Source: Pseudomonadota bacterium (GTDB taxonomy: Bacteria > Pseudomonadota > Alphaproteobacteria > Caulobacterales > Caulobacteraceae). Taken from it: a stretch of DNA of 9,460 bases. Shown here piece after piece: positions 6,855 through 9,460 of this stretch (position 1 is its first letter; each line of letters starts with the position of its first letter). The DNA lies in assembly GCA_023436945.1 (NCBI GenBank), contig JAEZHG010000175.1:1-9460 (forward strand), given 5' to 3'. Below the pieces are notes generated by a model. The model was not told the DNA's origin and did not search any database. It saw only the letters and a program-made list of their open reading frames with translations. A program made the position numbers and the translations under genes.

Positions 6855-7099
6855 TGGGCCACCTCGGTCTTCATCGACCAGTAGCGCGTACCTTCATGCT
6901 GGTGGCTTTGGACAAGATAGCCCTTTTTGCGCAGCACGCCGGCGATTGCGCCTCTGACCGAATGCGGCTGCCAGCCTGTGGCAAGAGTCATGGCCTTCAT
7001 GGTGACCCCGCCCTCTTGCTGCAGAAGAGTGACTAGTTGTGCCTGTTTGCTCGGTGCCTTTGCAACCGGTTGCGGCTCTATCTTGTGGAAGGTCAGCAT
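6851..7099 (-). CDS. DUF3489 family small protein, winged-helix-like
   Basis: This is an 82-residue protein. After a short polar N-terminus, residues 17-76 match the DUF3489 pattern: SKQAQLVTLLQQEGGVTMKA, then ATGWQPHSVRGAIAGVLRKK, then a strand-like end, YLVQSHQHEGTRYWSM. The helix-turn-helix arrangement with GWQPHSVRG (42-50) and a basic recognition-like helix suggests DNA binding, so it could be a regulator or a directionality factor for the recombinase. The function is inferred and not established. It is the first gene of the leftward element operon and overlaps the DUF2924 start by ATGA. Its Shine-Dalgarno (GAGG at 7109-7106) lies within a folded leader ending at the base before the AUG. 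Confidence 0.85.
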   Translation of the reverse strand: MLTFHKIEPQPVAKAPSKQAQLVTLLQQEGGVTMKAMTLATGWQPHSVRGAIAGVLRKKGYLVQSHQHEGTRYWSMKTEVAQ

Positions 7100-7169
7100 G
7101 GTGTTCCTCAGATCATCTGGAGCGGCTTGCCCCTACTGATCCGAGCCCGGCTTGGCCGGGCGGAACACC
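7100..7169 (-). promoter_or_regulatory. Candidate cis-regulatory RNA: perfect three-way junction in the DUF3489 leader
   Basis: Read on the leftward strand, P1 pairs GGUGUUCC (7169-7162) with GGAACACC (7107-7100). P2 pairs GCCCGGC (7161-7155) with GCCGGGC (7151-7145) around CAA. P3 pairs UCGGAUCA (7144-7137) with UGAUCUGA (7115-7108), then after a 3x3 internal loop GGGGC (7133-7129) with GCUCC (7123-7119) around AAGCC. All three stems abut with no unpaired junction base. P3 includes the wobble G7142-U7110 and its inner stem G7131-U7121, both of which would be mismatches in the opposite transcript. The Shine-Dalgarno is inside P1/P3 and the AUG follows directly. It looks like an on/off translational switch or an autoregulatory protein-binding leader. 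The ligand is unknown and I do not recognise the motif. Confidence 0.7.
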
Positions 7170-7172
7170 TAC

Positions 7173-7198
7173 ACTAGCGCTCCGATTGCAGCGCTAGT
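7173..7198. promoter_or_regulatory. 9-base perfect dyad, candidate operator or leader hairpin
   Basis: ACTAGCGCT (7173-7181) and AGCGCTAGT (7190-7198) are exact reverse complements with an eight-base spacer. The dyad lies three bases upstream of the three-way-junction leader. As DNA it would suit a dimeric regulator, for example the DUF3489 protein or the ParB-domain protein, between the divergent operons. As RNA it would be a fourth hairpin. A TTGAAC just upstream on the leftward strand (7212-7207) could be a -35 box, but no good -10 follows. Confidence 0.6.
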
Positions 7199-7417
7199 CC
7201 ACCTATGTTCAAAAAGATTTTGCCAGCCCCATTGCCAAAGCTTGGGCCGCTTCCCAGCTGTGCCGTATCGGGCTGTACTTGAAGCCATGACCATAGACGC
7301 CACGCAGCCGGTGTTGCCAGCCTGCCGTCGCAATATCCCCCTCCATCCTGCTGAGAATGCACGCGATGCCCGCTTTGCGGGTGTGCGCTCTCACGCCTGT
7401 ATCCAAGGATCCTCACC
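7199..7417. other. Rest of the divergent intergenic region
   Basis: This 219-base stretch separates the dyad from the methyltransferase start. It holds a small perfect hairpin, CCCGC/GCGGG with a TTT loop, at 7369-7381, 36 bases before the methyltransferase ATG. The promoters for both directions should be here, but I could not define a convincing -35/-10 pair. A 65-codon leftward frame (TTG at 7406, stop at 7209) is open with GAGG before the TTG but shows no recognisable family. Confidence 0.4.
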
Positions 7418-8875
7418 ATGACCTCCGAGGTAGACCACAAGAATGATATAAACACCCCGCAGCTGCCCGCCTCCATCCAGCTGTCGATCGAATATCTGCC
7501 GATCACGGCCCTGATTGCGGAAGGTCGCAAACTCAAACTCCACAAAGCCTCCGACATCACCGCCCTAGCCAAGGCCATCGAGGTGTTCGGCTTTCTGGTG
7601 CCGGTCCTGATCGATCAGGACAGCAAGATCATCTCCGGTAATGGCCGTCTGGAAGCCGCCCGCAAAATGGGTCTCCAAGACGTTCCCTGCATTCGCATCC
7701 GCCACCTTACACCCGACCAACTGCGGGTCTTCCGCATTGCCGAGAACCAGCTGGGCCAGCTCGCCGGCTGGGATACCGAGGCGCTGGGCCTTGAACTGCA
7801 GGACCTGTCCAATATCGACCTTGGCTTCAGCCTTGAGGTGACCGGCCTGTCTTCTGCCCGCATCGACAGCCTGATCCTGGAAGGGGATGGCGGCGGAGAG
7901 AATGCCGACACCCTGCCCGATCGCCCCCATGAGCCGGTCAGCCGCCTAGGGGATCTGTGGCTGCTCGGTGATCACCGGCTTTACTGCGGCGATGCCACAG
8001 CGCCCGAGACCATGGCTGCCTTGTTGCAGGGCGATGCGGTGCGAGTGGTGGTCACCGATCCGCCCTATAATGTCGAGGTCGCTGGCCACATCACCGGCTC
8101 GGGCAAACACGACGAGTTCGTCATGGCCTCTGGCGAGATGAGCGATGACGAGTTCACACAGTTCCTGACCAAGGTCCTCCTTCGCTCCAGTGAAGCGCTG
8201 GTGGAGGGCGGTCTTTGCTATTTCTGCATGGACTGGCGTCACATGGCCCACACCCTGGCCGCTGCCAACCATGCAAAGATGGAACTGCTGAACCTGATCG
8301 TCTGGGACAAGACGTCTGGCGGTATGGGCAGCTTTTATCGCTCGCGCCATGAACTGATCTTCCTGTTCCGCAAATCAGGCGCTTCGCACCTGAACCGCGT
8401 GGAACTGGGCAAGCATGGGCGTAACCGCGCCAATGTTTGGACCTATGAAGGCGTCAACGGCTTTGGAGCCAAGAAGGCCAAGGCCCGCGAGATGCACCCC
8501 ACAGTCAAACCCATGGCTCTGATCCGTGATGCCATCCTTGATAGCTCCAGCCCCGGCGATGTGGTGCTGGATCTGTTTAGCGGCAGCGGCACCACAATCA
8601 TCGCCTCCGAAGCCAGCCGTCGTCACGGCCGCGCCAGTGAACTTGATCCACGCTATGTCGATGTCGGGGTCATGCGCTGGCAGGACTATACGGGCCGTGC
8701 TGCCATCCTGGCCTCCACCGGCCAGACCTTCCAGCAGGTACGCCATGAGCGTGAACAGCAGCCGCAAGCCCAACCGCAGTTGAGCGTGGTGCCGAGCGAG
8801 CCAAGGGCAGACACGCCTGCTCCTGCCCTTCCCCAACCTCGTGTGCGTGTTCGCACCCGGGCCTTGGCCGCGTGA
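7418..8875 (+). CDS. ParB-like nuclease domain / DNA adenine-or-cytosine-N4 methyltransferase fusion
   Basis: The 485-residue protein has two parts. Residues 22-130 form a ParB/Srx-type domain, with IEYLPITAL, an alternating strand VPVLIDQDSKIISGNGRLEA around 61-80, and FRIAENQLGQLAGW. Residues 175-435 form an S-adenosylmethionine-dependent methyltransferase of the beta (N4/N6) order. The catalytic DPPY is at 214-217, an HPTVKP segment is at 360-365, and the cofactor motif DLFSGSGTT is at 385-393. The last 45 residues are Gln/Pro/Arg-rich and probably disordered. Such fusions are common in alphaproteobacterial prophages and may mark phage DNA against host nucleases. The recognition sequence is unknown, and no partner restriction gene is visible here. 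The ATG has AAGGA eight bases upstream. It is first in a rightward series leading to DUF5681 and terminase. Confidence 0.93.
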   Translation: MTSEVDHKNDINTPQLPASIQLSIEYLPITALIAEGRKLKLHKASDITALAKAIEVFGFLVPVLIDQDSKIISGNGRLEAARKMGLQDVPCIRIRHLTPDQLRVFRIAENQLGQLAGWDTEALGLELQDLSNIDLGFSLEVTGLSSARIDSLILEGDGGGENADTLPDRPHEPVSRLGDLWLLGDHRLYCGDATAPETMAALLQGDAVRVVVTDPPYNVEVAGHITGSGKHDEFVMASGEMSDDEFTQFLTKVLLRSSEALVEGGLCYFCMDWRHMAHTLAAANHAKMELLNLIVWDKTSGGMGSFYRSRHELIFLFRKSGASHLNRVELGKHGRNRANVWTYEGVNGFGAKKAKAREMHPTVKPMALIRDAILDSSSPGDVVLDLFSGSGTTIIASEASRRHGRASELDPRYVDVGVMRWQDYTGRAAILASTGQTFQQVRHEREQQPQAQPQLSVVPSEPRADTPAPALPQPRVRVRTRALAA

Positions 8876-8890
8876 TGGGAGTGATGTGTC

Positions 8891-9301
8891 ATGTCCCATG
8901 CCCTCACAGACTATGCGGTCGGCTTTGCAAGGCCGCCCAAGGCCCATCAATATACCAAGGGTCAAAGCGGTAATCCCAAGGGCCGTCCCAAGGGCTCACG
9001 CAATATGGCCACCCTTCTGCGTGAAGAACTGGATCGCAAGGTTGCCGTCACCGTCGATGGCCTGACCAAGAAGATGTCCAAGCGTCAGGTGGCCGTGCGC
9101 CAACAGGTCGATAATGCCGTCAAAGGTTGCCCCAAGGCATTCCAGACCCTGCTCAAGATCGAGGCTGAAGGCCCCTCTTCGATGCTGGAAGAGACCAAGG
9201 CGCATCGCCCCAGCGAGATCCAGCCCTCCGACTATGACGAGATCATCGACGCCTATGTGGCCGATCTCGTCTCTTCATCGGGTGACGGGGGTGCATCATG
9301 A
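8891..9301 (+). CDS. DUF5681 domain-containing protein
   Basis: This is a 136-residue basic protein. The family hallmark YTKGQSGNPKGRPKGSRN lies at about 21-38, followed by a helical region rich in Lys, Arg and Glu and an acidic C-terminus. DUF5681 proteins commonly lie directly before phage terminase large subunits, which suggests a part in DNA recognition or packaging (a small-terminase-like role), but this is inference from position. The ATG has GGGAG about eight bases upstream and follows the methyltransferase stop by 15 bases. Its stop overlaps the next start as ATGA, implying coupled expression with the terminase. Confidence 0.85.
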   Translation: MSHALTDYAVGFARPPKAHQYTKGQSGNPKGRPKGSRNMATLLREELDRKVAVTVDGLTKKMSKRQVAVRQQVDNAVKGCPKAFQTLLKIEAEGPSSMLEETKAHRPSEIQPSDYDEIIDAYVADLVSSSGDGGAS

Positions 9302-9460
9302 GTGCGCTTCCCCTACCCGCCGATATCATAGTGCACACCTTGGCCAGGCGCGAGTTCGAGGTGTTCCTCGAACTCGTGTTTCATCACCTGAACCCCGACA
9401 CCCCGCTATCGCGAGGCTGGTACCTGTCGGCCATGTGCCAAGCTTTGCACGAGGTGGCCC
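9298..9460 (+). CDS. Phage terminase large subunit, N-terminal part only
   Basis: Fifty-four codons are present before the right edge. The reading begins MSALPLPADIIVHTLARREF and continues through VFHHLNPDTPLSRGWYLSAM to ALHEVA. The pattern (aromatic-rich helix, LNP turn, W-x-LSAMCQAL helix) is that of the N-terminal lead-in to the ATPase domain of phage terminases, in which a Walker A motif would follow outside this window. The ATPase motor cuts concatemeric DNA and packs it into the procapsid. The ATGA overlap with DUF5681 supports the start. The family call rests on a short segment, but the context agrees. Confidence 0.75.
   Translation, partial: MSALPLPADIIVHTLARREFEVFLELVFHHLNPDTPLSRGWYLSAMCQALHEVA

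Noticed and set aside
6400..6957. 185-codon rightward open frame opposite the recombinase operon
   Set aside because: It lies antisense to recognised DUF2924 and DUF3489 coding sequence and shows no motif of its own.
8375..8965. 196-codon leftward open frame over the methyltransferase 3' end
   Set aside because: It overlaps the DPPY/FSGSGTT methyltransferase coding strand and the DUF5681 start, with no recognisable domain.

Overview
This window joins a housekeeping gene cluster to one end of an integrated, phage-like element. Base composition is GC-rich by eye. The order rlpA, tmk, holB, tatD, MBL hydrolase is typical of Alphaproteobacteria, and the variant TatD and RlpA sequences suggest Caulobacterales (a Caulobacter, Brevundimonas or Asticcacaulis relative). 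The family-level placement is an inference from protein style, not from a database search.

Host part (1-4441). Five genes run leftward as one tight operon: rlpA (lipoprotein lytic transglycosylase with a SPOR domain), tmk (thymidylate kinase), holB (DNA polymerase III delta-prime), tatD (metal-dependent hydrolase/DNase) and a metallo-beta-lactamase-fold hydrolase that runs off the left edge. Gaps are only 2-6 bases, and holB probably starts at a TTG overlapping the tmk stop. Rightward of the operon lies a complete tRNA-Ser(UGA) gene with an encoded CCA end.

Junction (4442-4825). No gene is seen here. The stretch is rich in structure: several short hairpins, an 18-base near-palindrome around a TG centre, five copies of a CAGGGA-type repeat mostly continuing as CAGGGAATA, an 8-base inverted repeat enclosing one copy, and a good intrinsic terminator. 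It most likely contains the attachment region of the integrated element.

Element part (4826-9460, continuing past the right edge). A leftward, translationally coupled operon encodes a DUF3489 winged-helix-like protein, a DUF2924 protein split by a one-base frameshift, and a large serine recombinase. Divergently, a rightward series encodes a ParB-domain/DNA methyltransferase fusion, a DUF5681 protein and the start of a terminase large subunit, which points to a prophage or phage-derived element.

The most striking unexplained structure is in the leader of the leftward operon. The 70 bases directly before the DUF3489 AUG (7169 down to 7100) fold on paper into a three-way junction with no unpaired base at the junction. 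Its closing stems hold the Shine-Dalgarno sequence, and two of its pairs are G-U wobbles that work only in the leftward transcript. A perfect 9-base dyad (7173-7198) sits just upstream. Together they suggest a cis-regulatory RNA plus an operator or extra hairpin controlling the recombinase operon. I do not recognise this motif as a named family.
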